A stretch of 64,000 nt of DNA from Caldithrix sp964532875 (GTDB lineage: Bacteria > Calditrichota > Calditrichia > Calditrichales > Calditrichaceae): assembly GCA_964532875.1 (NCBI GenBank), contig CAZHIZ010000001.1, positions 1 through 64,000 on the forward strand, in the 5' to 3' direction. Numbering within the stretch: the stretch's first letter is position 1; every line of letters starts with the position of its first letter. Below are positions 8,216-17,023 of this stretch, in pieces. A program made the position numbers and the translations under genes. The notes beneath the pieces were generated by a model. The model was not told the origin of the DNA, ran no database searches, and saw only the letters and a program-made list of their open reading frames with translations.

Positions 8216-9610
8216 ATGGGAAACATGGCTTCCGGGAAAAAGGACGAACGGAATACAATGAAAGAAGTACAAGGGAAAAAAGTGACCGTACTCGGGGCGG
8301 CGCGCAGTGGTTTAGCGGCGGCTCGTTTGCTAAAGGAAAAGGGCGCGCGTGTTTTTGTCAGCGATTCGGCCGAGGCGCACCGCAAGGAACAGGCGCGGGA
8401 ATTTTTAGAAAAGGAAGGAATCGATTTTGAATTCGGCGGCCATAGCGGGCGGGTTTTCGAAGCCGATTTTTGCGTACTCAGTCCGGGTATTCCGGTCGCT
8501 TCGCAAATTGTGCAGCGCGTGCAGCAAAAGGGCATACCGATTTATTCGGAAATCGAAGTGGCCTCGTGGTTCTTTCGCGGTCCGATCATTGCCGTCACCG
8601 GTTCCAATGGCAAAACGACGACTACCACGTTGATCGGGGCCATGTTACGCCAGATGGATGAACGTGCCGTTGTCGCCGGAAATATCGGCCAACCATTTGC
8701 GGATTTTGTTCAGGACAGCAGCGAAGACCAATGGGCGGTTGTTGAGGTTTCCAGCTTCCAATTGGAAACCATCGAGTCCTTTCATCCCCAGCAGGTGGTT
8801 TTGTTGAATTTTGCGCCCAATCATCTGGATCGTTACCCGGATTACGAAGCCTACAAAAATGCCAAATGGCGGGTCACTAAAAATTTAAGTCCGCAGGATG
8901 TTTTCATTTTTAATGCCGCCGACGAGGAAATCGCTAAACGTCTTTCCCGATTAACTTGCCGCAAAAGCGGGTTCCATATCGACGGAGATACAACGGCGGA
9001 TGCTTATTTTAAGCAAAACGCACTCTGGATTTACGGAGAAAAATGGCTGGATGTGCAGGAAATGGGTTTGCGCGGTTTACACAATTACATGAACGCCATG
9101 GCGGCAATTTTAGCGGCCTTAAATGCCGGTGTGCCCAGGGAAGCCATTGTACACGTTTTGCGCACTTTCCGCGGGGTGGAGCATCGCCTGGAATTTGTGC
9201 GCGAACTGGACGGAGTGAAATTCATTAATGATTCCAAGGCGACCACGGTGGAATCGCTTTACTACGCTCTGAAAAGTTTTGAGCAACCGATCATTTTGAT
9301 TGCCGGCGGAAAGGATAAAGGCAGCGACTTTACCCGATTAAACGCAACGATTAAAGAACGGGTGAAAACCTTAATCCTAATCGGCAAGGCGGCCTCTAAA
9401 ATGGAAAAAGCCTGGCAGGGGCTAAAACCGATCGTCAAGGCCGATACCCTGCAAGATGCCGTGCAAAAAGCATTTGGCCGGGCTGAACGGGGAGACGTGG
9501 TGCTGCTTTCACCGGCCTGTGCCAGTTTTGATATGTTCAACGATTTCGAAGATCGCGGTCGTCAGTTCAAACAAATCGTTAATGCCTTAAAGGGAAAACA
9601 TGAAGCGTAA
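8216..9610 (+). CDS. murD: UDP-MurNAc-L-alanine:D-glutamate ligase MurD
   Basis: 464 residues. The N-terminal Rossmann part begins 'KKVTVLGAARSGLAAARLL' near 21, and the ATP loop GSNGKTT is near residue 129. 'NDSKATTVES' near 339 is typical of MurD. The ATG at 8216 follows an AGGA at 8205-8208. In-frame ATGs at 8225 and 8258 are alternatives that would remove a 3- or 14-residue polar extension. The end overlaps ftsW by 11 bases. Confidence 0.96.
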   Translation: MGNMASGKKDERNTMKEVQGKKVTVLGAARSGLAAARLLKEKGARVFVSDSAEAHRKEQAREFLEKEGIDFEFGGHSGRVFEADFCVLSPGIPVASQIVQRVQQKGIPIYSEIEVASWFFRGPIIAVTGSNGKTTTTTLIGAMLRQMDERAVVAGNIGQPFADFVQDSSEDQWAVVEVSSFQLETIESFHPQQVVLLNFAPNHLDRYPDYEAYKNAKWRVTKNLSPQDVFIFNAADEEIAKRLSRLTCRKSGFHIDGDTTADAYFKQNALWIYGEKWLDVQEMGLRGLHNYMNAMAAILAALNAGVPREAIVHVLRTFRGVEHRLEFVRELDGVKFINDSKATTVESLYYALKSFEQPIILIAGGKDKGSDFTRLNATIKERVKTLILIGKAASKMEKAWQGLKPIVKADTLQDAVQKAFGRAERGDVVLLSPACASFDMFNDFEDRGRQFKQIVNALKGKHEA

Positions 9611-10766
9611 AAGTGTGGATTGGATTTTAGCATCAGCGGTTACTTTATTGCTGTTGATGGGCCTGATTATGGTCTTTAGCGCCAGTTCGATGATTGCCAA
9701 ATTTGAATACCACAATATGTTGTTTTTCTTTCAAAAACAAATTGTGTGGGGCGCTTTATCACTTGTGTTCATGGTAGGGTTTTCCAAATTGGATTACAAA
9801 ATTTTAAAACGCCATGGGTTGCCCTTGCTTTTGTTGATGGTTAGTATTGTTCTTTTGCTGGGTCTGTTTGCCTTCGGTGCCTATTCGCACGGGGCGCGTC
9901 GCTGGTACCGTTTGGGATTTATCCGCTTCCAGCCTTCGGAGTTCGCCAAATTGAGCGTAATCATTTACACGGCGTATTATTTGAGTGTTAAGGAAAATCG
10001 CTTGAAAGATTGGAAAAAAGGATTGTTACCCTTAATTAGTCTGGTAGGGCTCACGGTTTTACTCATTTATCCCCAGCCCGATTTAAGCACTTCTCTCATG
10101 ATTTTGATGATTGCCGGGGCATTGATCTTTGTCAGTCCGGTCCCCTTGCGCCATCTTTTGGCTGTCCTGTTGGCGGCGGTCCCGTTTGCTATCTTTACGC
10201 TCATCCGTAATCCGTATCAGTGGGGAAGGGTGCAGCACTGGTGGACAGCCTTACACGATCCGGCACATGCCGCCTATCAGTTGAAACAATCTTTAATCGG
10301 TTTAGGCCGGGGGGGATTCTTAGGACACGGCCTGGGGCAAAGCGTGCAAAAATTTTTATTTTTACCGGATTCGCACACGGATTTTATTTTTTCCATTGTG
10401 GGCGAAGAATTCGGTTTCTTGGGCACAACACTCATTTTGCTTTTGTTTTTATTGATTTTCTTTCGCGGCATCGCCATCACGCGCCGTGTACACGATAAAT
10501 TCGGGCGCTATTTGGCGTTGGGCATCACGTTAAACATTGTGCTCTATGCCTTCATCAATGCCGGCGTAGTTAGTGCGTTGTTGCCCACAACCGGTTTGCC
10601 CATGCCCTATTTTAGTTACGGCGGTTCAAGTTTGCTCTTCCTTTCTATTGCCACTGGGATTCTGTTGAATATTTCCCGACATACGGGTAGCGAATTGGAT
10701 GGCCTTTTGGAGAAAAGTCAAAGCGGAAAGTTATTAACCAAAAAAATTGTGATCACAACGGAATGA
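9600..10766 (+). CDS. ftsW: SEDS-family peptidoglycan glycosyltransferase FtsW
   Basis: 388 residues with about ten membrane spans of the SEDS (FtsW/RodA/SpoVE) family. Visible family blocks are 'RWYRLGFIRFQPSEFAKL' near 100-117, 'YPQPDLSTSLMIL' near 157, 'LPDSHTDFIFSIVGEEFGF' near 258 and 'LPTTGLPMPYFSYGGSSL' near 331. It polymerises septal glycan from lipid II together with FtsI. Its place between murD and murG favours FtsW over RodA. The stop overlaps the murG ATG as ATGA. Confidence 0.94.
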   Translation: MKRKSVDWILASAVTLLLLMGLIMVFSASSMIAKFEYHNMLFFFQKQIVWGALSLVFMVGFSKLDYKILKRHGLPLLLLMVSIVLLLGLFAFGAYSHGARRWYRLGFIRFQPSEFAKLSVIIYTAYYLSVKENRLKDWKKGLLPLISLVGLTVLLIYPQPDLSTSLMILMIAGALIFVSPVPLRHLLAVLLAAVPFAIFTLIRNPYQWGRVQHWWTALHDPAHAAYQLKQSLIGLGRGGFLGHGLGQSVQKFLFLPDSHTDFIFSIVGEEFGFLGTTLILLLFLLIFFRGIAITRRVHDKFGRYLALGITLNIVLYAFINAGVVSALLPTTGLPMPYFSYGGSSLLFLSIATGILLNISRHTGSELDGLLEKSQSGKLLTKKIVITTE

Positions 10767-11514
10767 AAAAGCAGGAAAACATACGAATCGCCATTGCCGG
10801 CGGAGGCACCGGGGGACATTTATTCCCGGCATTAAATTTGGGACGGGCCATGGAAAAAGCCTGGGGGGCCGAGCTATTGTTTTTCGGTACAACCCGCGGA
10901 TTGGAACGATATGTGGTTACGGAAAAAGACTACCCGATTATCTTTTTACCGGTGCGCGGTTTGCAGCGTAAAATATCAATGAAAAATCTCATTTTTCCCA
11001 TTCGTTTATGGCGCAGCCTGTCTATTAGCAAACGGGCGCTTAAGCGTTTTAAACCGCATTTGGTTCTGGGAACAGGCGGTTATGTGATGGGACCGGTATT
11101 GAAATCAGCTTTAAGTTTGGGGATACCCATTGTCATTCAAGAGCAAAACAGTTATCCCGGGCTAACCACCCGCATGTTAGCTAAAAAAGCCCGTTGCGTT
11201 TTTTTAGCGTATGACGAAGCCCGGCATTTTCTACCGTCGAAAACACGGGCCGTTTTAACCGGTAATCCCATCCGGCTACCTGATAAAATTGTGAGTAAGA
11301 CGGAAGCAAGACGTCGTTTGAATTTACGATTAGACATGCCTACCGTGATGGTTGTGGGTGGAAGTCAGGGGGCCGAAAACATCAATCGGGCCGTCATGAC
11401 CATCTTAAAAGAAGGAGACCTGAACAGGGAATGGCAGTGGTTGTGGCAAACGGGTAAGGGAAATTTTAAAAAATGGTCGGATCGGCTTGCGAATGAACAT
11501 TTCGAACATGTAAA
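10763..11514 (+). CDS. murG: MurG, 3' part lost in assembly gap (partial)
   Basis: About 251 residues are present before the run of N. MurG adds GlcNAc to lipid I to give lipid II on the inner face of the membrane. The N-terminal glycine loop 'GGGTGGHLFPALNLG' is near 13, 'LGTGGYVMGPVL' near 100, 'QEQNSYPGLTTR' near 126 and 'VGGSQGAENINRAV' near 197. MurG is normally about 355-370 residues, so roughly 110 residues of the UDP-GlcNAc-binding domain are missing. An apparent continuous reading frame through the Ns into murC is an artefact of the gap length. Confidence 0.93.
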
Positions 11515-11614
11515 NNNNNNNNNNNNNNNNNNNNNNNNNNNNNNNNNNNNNNNNNNNNNNNNNNNNNNNNNNNNNNNNNNNNNNNNNNNNNNNNNNNNNN
11601 NNNNNNNNNNNNNN
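11515..11614. other. assembly gap, 100 N
   Basis: Exactly 100 N, a conventional placeholder for an unknown length. From the missing ends of MurG (about 110 residues) and MurC (about 15 residues) the real gap should be roughly 350-400 bases. Confidence 0.98.
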
Positions 11615-12946
11615 GGCATCGGCATGAGTGGCCTGGCCGAAATTTTGCTTTCGATGGGCCACCGGGTAACAGGTTCCGATCGCCAACTGAGTGAGATTAC
11701 GGATTATCTGCAAGCGCAAGGTGCGCGCATTTTTGCAGGGCATCACGCGGAAAATGTACCTGATGTGGATTTTTTGATTTACAGCTCTGCCATTCCCAAG
11801 GACAATCCGGAATTGCAGCGGGCGCGGGAAATGGGCATTCCGACCATGCGCCGTGCCGAATTGCTGGGACAAATTTTCAATCGCCATTTCGGCATTGCCG
11901 TGGCTGGTACGCATGGCAAAACCACCACCACGGCCATGATCGGGCAAATTTTGTTGCAGGCCGCCCTCGATCCCACCATCATTGTGGGCGGTCGTTTGCA
12001 CAATTTGATGACCAATGCCCGCCTGGGAGGCGGCGATTATTTGATTGCCGAGGCCGATGAGTACGACCGTTCCTTTTTAACGCTTTTTCCGCGGATTGCC
12101 GTGCTGACTTCGTTGGAAACGGATCATTTGGATATCTATCGGGATCTGGATGATCTGAAGCGAACCTTCACGCAATTTGCCAATCAGGTTACATTCGACG
12201 GTCTCATCATTTTTTGTAACGAAGATCGGAATTTGAAATCGATTCAAACGGAATTTAAAAATACGATGCTTACCTACGGTTTAAATGAGCAATCCCAAAT
12301 CCGGGCTGCCAACATTCAGTTCAAAGAAGATCAAACATTGTTTGAAGTGCAAAAGGGGAAAGAGCGTTTGGGCACGATTACCCTGCATGTGCCGGGTGAA
12401 CACAATGTGCTTAATGCCCTGGCGGCGGTTACGGTTGGTTTAGAGTTGGAAATCGATTTTAGAACGATAGCCCGGGGATTGGGCGAATTTAAAGGAGTGG
12501 AGCGGCGTTTTGAAAAGCATGGCCTGGTTAACGATATCCTGATTGTTGATGATTATGCCCACCATCCCACGGAAATCAGGGCCACATTGCAGGCTGCACG
12601 AAACGGCTGGCAACGCCGCATTGTAGCGGTCTTTCAACCGCATTTATTCTCGCGTACGCGGGATTTCTACAACGAATTTGCCCTAACTCTGCAGGAGGCG
12701 GATTTGGCTGTGGTGACCGATATCTACCCCGCCCGGGAAGAGCCGATTCCCGGGGTAACGGGAGAATTGATTACCAATGCCATGGGCAAAAAGGGACACT
12801 TTATTAAAAGCAAAGAAGATGTCTTTGCCTTTTTGGAACGACAATTACGACCGGGAGATTTGCTCCTGTTTATGGGAGCAGGTACCATTAATAAATGGGC
12901 GGAAGATTTCAAAGATTATTTGATGAAGGTGACGAACAATGGCTAA
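11615..12946 (+). CDS. murC: UDP-MurNAc:L-alanine ligase MurC, 5' end missing (partial)
   Basis: 443 residues remain. The visible sequence begins 'GIGMSGLAEILLSMGHRVTGSD', the first dinucleotide-binding-like loop of MurC, normally about 15 residues from the start. The ATP loop 'AGTHGKTTTTAM' is near residue 97 of the visible part. 'EADEYDRSFL' and 'DDYAHHPTEI' are further MurC markers. It adds L-alanine to UDP-MurNAc, the first ligase step. The stop overlaps ftsQ by 8 bases. No murB or ddl gene follows, unlike in Escherichia coli. Confidence 0.95.
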   Translation, partial: GIGMSGLAEILLSMGHRVTGSDRQLSEITDYLQAQGARIFAGHHAENVPDVDFLIYSSAIPKDNPELQRAREMGIPTMRRAELLGQIFNRHFGIAVAGTHGKTTTTAMIGQILLQAALDPTIIVGGRLHNLMTNARLGGGDYLIAEADEYDRSFLTLFPRIAVLTSLETDHLDIYRDLDDLKRTFTQFANQVTFDGLIIFCNEDRNLKSIQTEFKNTMLTYGLNEQSQIRAANIQFKEDQTLFEVQKGKERLGTITLHVPGEHNVLNALAAVTVGLELEIDFRTIARGLGEFKGVERRFEKHGLVNDILIVDDYAHHPTEIRATLQAARNGWQRRIVAVFQPHLFSRTRDFYNEFALTLQEADLAVVTDIYPAREEPIPGVTGELITNAMGKKGHFIKSKEDVFAFLERQLRPGDLLLFMGAGTINKWAEDFKDYLMKVTNNG

Positions 12947-13712
12947 ACGGAAAACGCATCGTATTCGTTCGACTTTTATCTTTTTGGGCATCATCGTTTT
13001 GCTTTCGTTGCTGGCTTACGCCAATCGGCAAATTGAAACGTTCATGGAAAACCGAATTTCCGAATTTCGTTTGCACAATATTCGCATTCACGGGAATTCG
13101 ATTTTAGGGCGCCAGGATATTTTGAATCTTTGCGGAGTAAAACCGGGGGCCAAATATTTAAAGATTAAGCCGGCTCTCATTGCCCGTAAATTAAGACGCT
13201 CGCCCTTCATCAAGTCGGCTTCGGCAACGTACAGTTTGCCCTCCACCTTGCACATCACCGTGCAGGAACGTCGTCCCATTGCCTTCGTGTACGACGATCG
13301 CCTGCGTTTGATTGACGATGAAGGAGTGCTTTTACCCATTCCCAAAAACCGGCATCGTGTTTGGGATTTGCCGCTTATTCAGGGCTTTTCGGGCAGCGCG
13401 GGCCAGACGGGGCAGCGTACGGAGCAGGCCAAAATATTGAAAGCCGTGGAAGTGTTGCAATATGTGCGTTTTATTAAATCACCGGTAAATCCGATCATTG
13501 CCGCCATCGACGTGCAAAATCCCAAAACCATGTATTTAACGTTGGTTAAGGGCGGAGCGCGCGTACGTTTTGACGGACAAAAATATCAGGACGAATTGTA
13601 CGTTTTGAGTCAGTACATTCAAAATTATCTGAATTGGGCGCAACTTGCGGATATCGAATACATCGACTTGCGTTTTGCCGATCGTTTGATCATTAAAAAT
13701 AAACGCGGTTGA
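12939..13712 (+). CDS. ftsQ: FtsQ/DivIB-type division protein
   Basis: 257 residues. A basic N-terminus and one membrane span (about 13-29) are followed by a POTRA domain (about 40-112), with 'IRIHGNSILGRQDIL' near 48 and 'LPSTLHITVQERRPIAFV' near 98. The rest is an FtsQ beta domain. FtsQ links early and late divisome proteins in the periplasm. Its position between murC and ftsA supports the call, since sequence conservation is modest. Confidence 0.9.
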   Translation: MAKRKTHRIRSTFIFLGIIVLLSLLAYANRQIETFMENRISEFRLHNIRIHGNSILGRQDILNLCGVKPGAKYLKIKPALIARKLRRSPFIKSASATYSLPSTLHITVQERRPIAFVYDDRLRLIDDEGVLLPIPKNRHRVWDLPLIQGFSGSAGQTGQRTEQAKILKAVEVLQYVRFIKSPVNPIIAAIDVQNPKTMYLTLVKGGARVRFDGQKYQDELYVLSQYIQNYLNWAQLADIEYIDLRFADRLIIKNKRG

Positions 13713-13764
13713 AACGGAGTGCTTAAATTTCGAAAAAATAAATTTAAAATATTAGGTGAAGTCT

Positions 13765-14997
13765 ATGGAAAAAAATGATATTGTTTGCGGATTGGATATC
13801 GGGACAACCAAAATTGCCGCCATTGTGGGTAAATTGGATGAATACGGGAATTTAAACATTGTCGGAGTGGGGCATCATCCCTCGCACGGCTTGCGGCGGG
13901 GTGTGGTTGTCAATATCGAAAAGACGGTGGATTCCATTCGTCATGCCGTGGAGCAGGCCGAGTTGACCAGCGGGCACAAGATTACCCGTGTGTATGCCGG
14001 CATCGCCGGGGATCATATCCGGTCTTTCAACAGCACGGGTGTTATTGCGGTTAGTGCCAAAGATAAGGTGATTACCCACAAGGATGTGCAACGGGTTATT
14101 AATGCCGCCCAGGCCTTTTCCATGCCTATGGATCGCGAAATCATTCATGTGCTGCCGCAGGAATTTACCGTGGATAATCAGGATGGCATTAAAAACCCCG
14201 TGGGCATGGCCGGGGTTCGTCTGGAAGCAGAAGTTCACATTATTACGGCCGCAGTGGCTTCGGCCAAAAACATTATTAATTGCATCGATCAGGCCGGATA
14301 CGAAGTAGCGGACATCGTTCTGGAGCCGTATGCTTCCAGCCTGTCGGTTTTGCATGAGGACGAACGGGATTTGGGTGTGGCCATCATCGATATCGGCGGA
14401 GGTACCACGGATATTGCCATGTTCTTTGACGGGAGCATCCGGCATACTAAGGTTCTGGGAATTGGCGGAGAACATGTTACCGGAGATTTGGCGCAAGGCC
14501 TGCGCACCTCGCGCGATCAGGCCGAGGAAATTAAGAAAAAATACGGTCTGGCCATGCAATCGCTTTTGGAAAAGGATGAGTTGATCAAGGTTCCGGGGGT
14601 CGCCAATCGCCCGTCCCGGGAAATTTCCCGTAGCGTAATTGCCGCTATTGTCGAACCGCGCATGGAGGAGATTTTTCAATTGGCCTTACGTCAAATGGAA
14701 AAATCGGATATTTTTGATTCGCTCGGTGCCGGGGTAGTATTAACAGGTGGGGCTTCTCTTATCGAAGGGGCAGCCGAATTGGCCGAGCGCATCATGGGGT
14801 TGCCGGTGGAGATCGGCTATCCGCGTGTCAGCGGGGGGTTGGTAGAAACGGTACGTAGCCCTATTTACGCCACCGGAGTCGGTTTGATTTATTACGGTTT
14901 ACGCTACGGAAAGAATGACCGGCGCATTATTAAAAACAACGGAATTACGGCCATCTGGCAACGATTGAAAGAAATTGTGGATGAATTTTTCGGTTAA
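13765..14997 (+). CDS. ftsA: cell division actin-like protein FtsA
   Basis: 410 residues from the ATG at 13765. That start is preferred because AGGTGA (13754-13759) sits 5 bases upstream; a GTG at 13756 would add three residues. The actin-fold phosphate loops are 'GLDIGTTKIAAIVG' near residue 8 and 'IIDIGGGTTDIAMF' near 207, and 'VVLTGGASLIEGAAEL' is near 326. The last residues ('AIWQRLKEIVDEFFG') form an amphipathic helix suited to membrane attachment. FtsA tethers FtsZ to the membrane. It is 52 bases after ftsQ. Confidence 0.96.
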   Translation: MEKNDIVCGLDIGTTKIAAIVGKLDEYGNLNIVGVGHHPSHGLRRGVVVNIEKTVDSIRHAVEQAELTSGHKITRVYAGIAGDHIRSFNSTGVIAVSAKDKVITHKDVQRVINAAQAFSMPMDREIIHVLPQEFTVDNQDGIKNPVGMAGVRLEAEVHIITAAVASAKNIINCIDQAGYEVADIVLEPYASSLSVLHEDERDLGVAIIDIGGGTTDIAMFFDGSIRHTKVLGIGGEHVTGDLAQGLRTSRDQAEEIKKKYGLAMQSLLEKDELIKVPGVANRPSREISRSVIAAIVEPRMEEIFQLALRQMEKSDIFDSLGAGVVLTGGASLIEGAAELAERIMGLPVEIGYPRVSGGLVETVRSPIYATGVGLIYYGLRYGKNDRRIIKNNGITAIWQRLKEIVDEFFG

Positions 14998-15080
14998 GCA
15001 ATTGATAATTATTCGCTGGAGATGCCGATAGAGCAGGCTGCAAATAAAATAAGCAAATTCAAATAACGGGAGAAAATAAA

Positions 15081-16286
15081 ATGATCCAGTTTGATGCATC
15101 CGAAGAACAGGGCGCCAAAATAAAAGTAGTGGGCGTCGGTGGGGCCGGCGGGAATGCCATTAACGGCATGATCGATGCCGGTTTGCAGGGAATCGAATTT
15201 ATAGCCATTAACACGGACGCGCAGGATTTGGAAAAAAGTAAAGCGTCCAGCCGGTTGCAAATCGGCAAAAATTTAACCAAAGGCCTGGGAGCCGGGGCAA
15301 ATCCGGAAATCGGTTTAAAGGCCATCATGGAAGACAAAGATCGGGTGATCGAAGCCTTGAACGGCGCCGATATGGTTTTTGTCACCTGCGGCATGGGTGG
15401 CGGAACCGGTACCGGAGCGGCTCCGATTATCGCCGAAATTGCCAAGGATTTGGGTGCCCTGACCGTCGGTATTACGACCATGCCTTTCAGTTGGGAAGGG
15501 TTGGTACGTAAGCGCAATGCGCAAAAAGGCATCGAAGCCATGCGTGAGCGGGTTGATACGATTTTGGTTATTCCCAATGACCGAATCTTCTCCATTATCG
15601 AGCCCAACACGCCTTTTATTGCGGCTTTTAAGGAAATCGATTCCATTTTACTGGAAGCTACTCGCAGTATTTCCGATTTGATTAACATGCGGGGTTACAT
15701 TAATCTCGATTTTGCCGATGTACGCACCATCATGTCCGGTATGGGCGATGCCCTGATGGGCAGTGGTGTGGGAGTCGGTGAAAATCGGGCCATTATTGCC
15801 GCCGAACAGGCCATTACCAGCCCTCTGTTGGACGGGGTTGATATTTCCGGCGCCCGTGGTGTTTTGATCAATATTACCGGCGGAAATAATATTTCGATGC
15901 ACGAAGTGGGACAGGCCTCTTCGTTAATCCAGCAAACCGTGGGTGAAGAAGCGAATGTGATTTTCGGGGTGGTAATTGATGATAATCTTAGCGAAGAGAT
16001 TCGGGTGACGGTTATTGCCACCGGTTTTAACAAGGATTTTGAAAAAGCCGAAATTTTGCAAAAGCCCAAAGATGAACCCCTCGAACAACCGAACAAAACG
16101 AAGGACCGTGACAGCACGGATTATCGGGATTACGACAAGCCGACCTTTATTCGTAAACAGACACCGGTGGAAGAACCTCTGGCCCGCAAACCTCAACCGA
16201 AGATTTATTTTTTCAATGAAGACGAGGTTGACGACGATCCCGAAAATCTGGAAATCCCGGCCTTTTTGCGTAAACAAATGGATTAA
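15081..16286 (+). CDS. ftsZ: cell division tubulin-like GTPase FtsZ
   Basis: 401 residues. The tubulin signature GGGTGTG is at 106-112, with 'VGVGGAGGNAINGM' near 17 and 'NTDAQDL' near 44. A polar, variable linker (about 325-385) separates the GTPase from the conserved C-terminal peptide 'EIPAFLRKQ', which binds FtsA. FtsZ builds the ring that places the septum. It is the last gene of the dcw cluster, 83 bases after ftsA, and a 12-bp perfect hairpin lies 14 bases downstream. Confidence 0.98.
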   Translation: MIQFDASEEQGAKIKVVGVGGAGGNAINGMIDAGLQGIEFIAINTDAQDLEKSKASSRLQIGKNLTKGLGAGANPEIGLKAIMEDKDRVIEALNGADMVFVTCGMGGGTGTGAAPIIAEIAKDLGALTVGITTMPFSWEGLVRKRNAQKGIEAMRERVDTILVIPNDRIFSIIEPNTPFIAAFKEIDSILLEATRSISDLINMRGYINLDFADVRTIMSGMGDALMGSGVGVGENRAIIAAEQAITSPLLDGVDISGARGVLINITGGNNISMHEVGQASSLIQQTVGEEANVIFGVVIDDNLSEEIRVTVIATGFNKDFEKAEILQKPKDEPLEQPNKTKDRDSTDYRDYDKPTFIRKQTPVEEPLARKPQPKIYFFNEDEVDDDPENLEIPAFLRKQMD

Positions 16287-16299
16287 TGCGGACTCACCC

Positions 16300-16329
16300 G
16301 GTAAAGACGCCGTTCAAGGCGTCTTTACC
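16300..16329 (+). terminator. 12-bp hairpin after ftsZ
   Basis: GGTAAAGACGCC (16300-16311) and GGCGTCTTTACC (16318-16329) form a perfect 12-bp stem with a GTTCAA loop. No immediate T-run follows; a short one occurs about ten bases on. It may be a terminator, an mRNA-stabilising hairpin or both, ending the dcw transcript. Confidence 0.55.
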
Positions 16330-16539
16330 CCATTGATCCTTTTTGAGAATGCCCGCTTTTAGCCTGCGGCTCCATTGTGATCTAAGCCATAAAATAGTAA
16401 AAATTTTTTGCCCCAATTGCCATCTTTTCGTTTAATTTTTGAGAAAACAGTATCTTAAAACAGATCGGGACGATTTAAAGATTAAACACCGCCATCCGAT
16501 TAACAATAAAGTAACGGAATACGAAAAAGGAGAATGGAG

Positions 16540-16755
16540 ATGCAAGCGGAACTTTACGGGATCAATGAAGTCGCCTCGCAACTGGGAGTTAGCAGCGAGG
16601 TCATTAAACGTTTTATCCGCATGGGATTTGTTTTTCCGGTCAATAAACAGGGCATGAAGCTGACGCGCTATGGTATTCGCCGTTTAAGAATGGTCCTGGA
16701 TTTGTACGAAAAATCCTATCCTCTGGAACGTATCGAAGCATACTTAAATCATTAA
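16540..16755 (+). CDS. small MerR-like helix-turn-helix protein
   Basis: 71 residues from the ATG at 16540, chosen because AAAGGAG (about 16526-16532) lies 7 bases upstream; the ATG at 16534 is too close to it. 'YGINEVASQLGVSSEVIKRF' reads as the winged-helix recognition region of a MerR-type domain. The protein stops without the long coiled coil or effector domain of full MerR proteins. The end ('YEKSYPLERIEAYL') could form the first dimer helix. It lies 253 bases after ftsZ on the same strand, so it could be cotranscribed by read-through or independent. Target and effector are unknown. Confidence 0.75.
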   Translation: MQAELYGINEVASQLGVSSEVIKRFIRMGFVFPVNKQGMKLTRYGIRRLRMVLDLYEKSYPLERIEAYLNH

Positions 16756-16764
16756 AATACATGC

Positions 16765-16787
16765 TGCCCTTGGTAACGGGCATTTTT
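16765..16787 (+). terminator. short terminator-like hairpin
   Basis: TGCCC (16765-16769) pairs with GGGCA (16778-16782), followed directly by TTTTT. The stem is only 5 bp, but it lies ten bases after the stop of the MerR-like gene. Confidence 0.5.
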
Positions 16788-16952
16788 AAATAATCCCGCT
16801 AAAACGGCCGGGGATTGTCATCACCTTATCGGAAATCTATCTGTTTGCAGGGCGCCACAAAGGTGCGGCTTTCTTTAAAAAATACAGGTTCCTTCCTTTT
16901 TTGATTTACCCCATATTTTAAGGTTAAATTGGGTAAAAAGCCCTTTTGCCAT

Positions 16953-16981
16953 TTGATTTTATTCGTTCTCACTTCTATATT
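16953..16981 (+). promoter_or_regulatory. sigma70-like promoter of trans-sulfuration gene
   Basis: TTGATT (16953-16958) and TATATT (16976-16981) with a 17-base spacer; start expected near 16988, 36 bases before the ATG. The 16788-16952 leader was checked for a SAM-type riboswitch, and none was recognised. Confidence 0.6.
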
Positions 16982-17023
16982 ATTTTTGTTGCGGAATTAG
17001 CCATATTTACAAGAGGGAGAATA

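Noticed and set aside
10763..12946. Single 727-residue MurG-MurC fusion protein
   Set aside because: The frame passes through exactly 100 N; both halves lack conserved parts, so these are two truncated genes.
13856..14679. Long minus-strand frame opposite ftsA
   Set aside because: 275 codons but fully antisense to ftsA, with composition expected of a shadow frame.
16389..16406. CCATAAAATAGTA-like string shared with the leader at about 38100
   Set aside because: Short AT-rich match found only twice; likely chance.
16788..16952. Possible SAM-type riboswitch before the trans-sulfuration gene
   Set aside because: No conserved riboswitch core could be recognised; only a small GCGCC/GGTGC hairpin is present, and it lies upstream of the predicted promoter.
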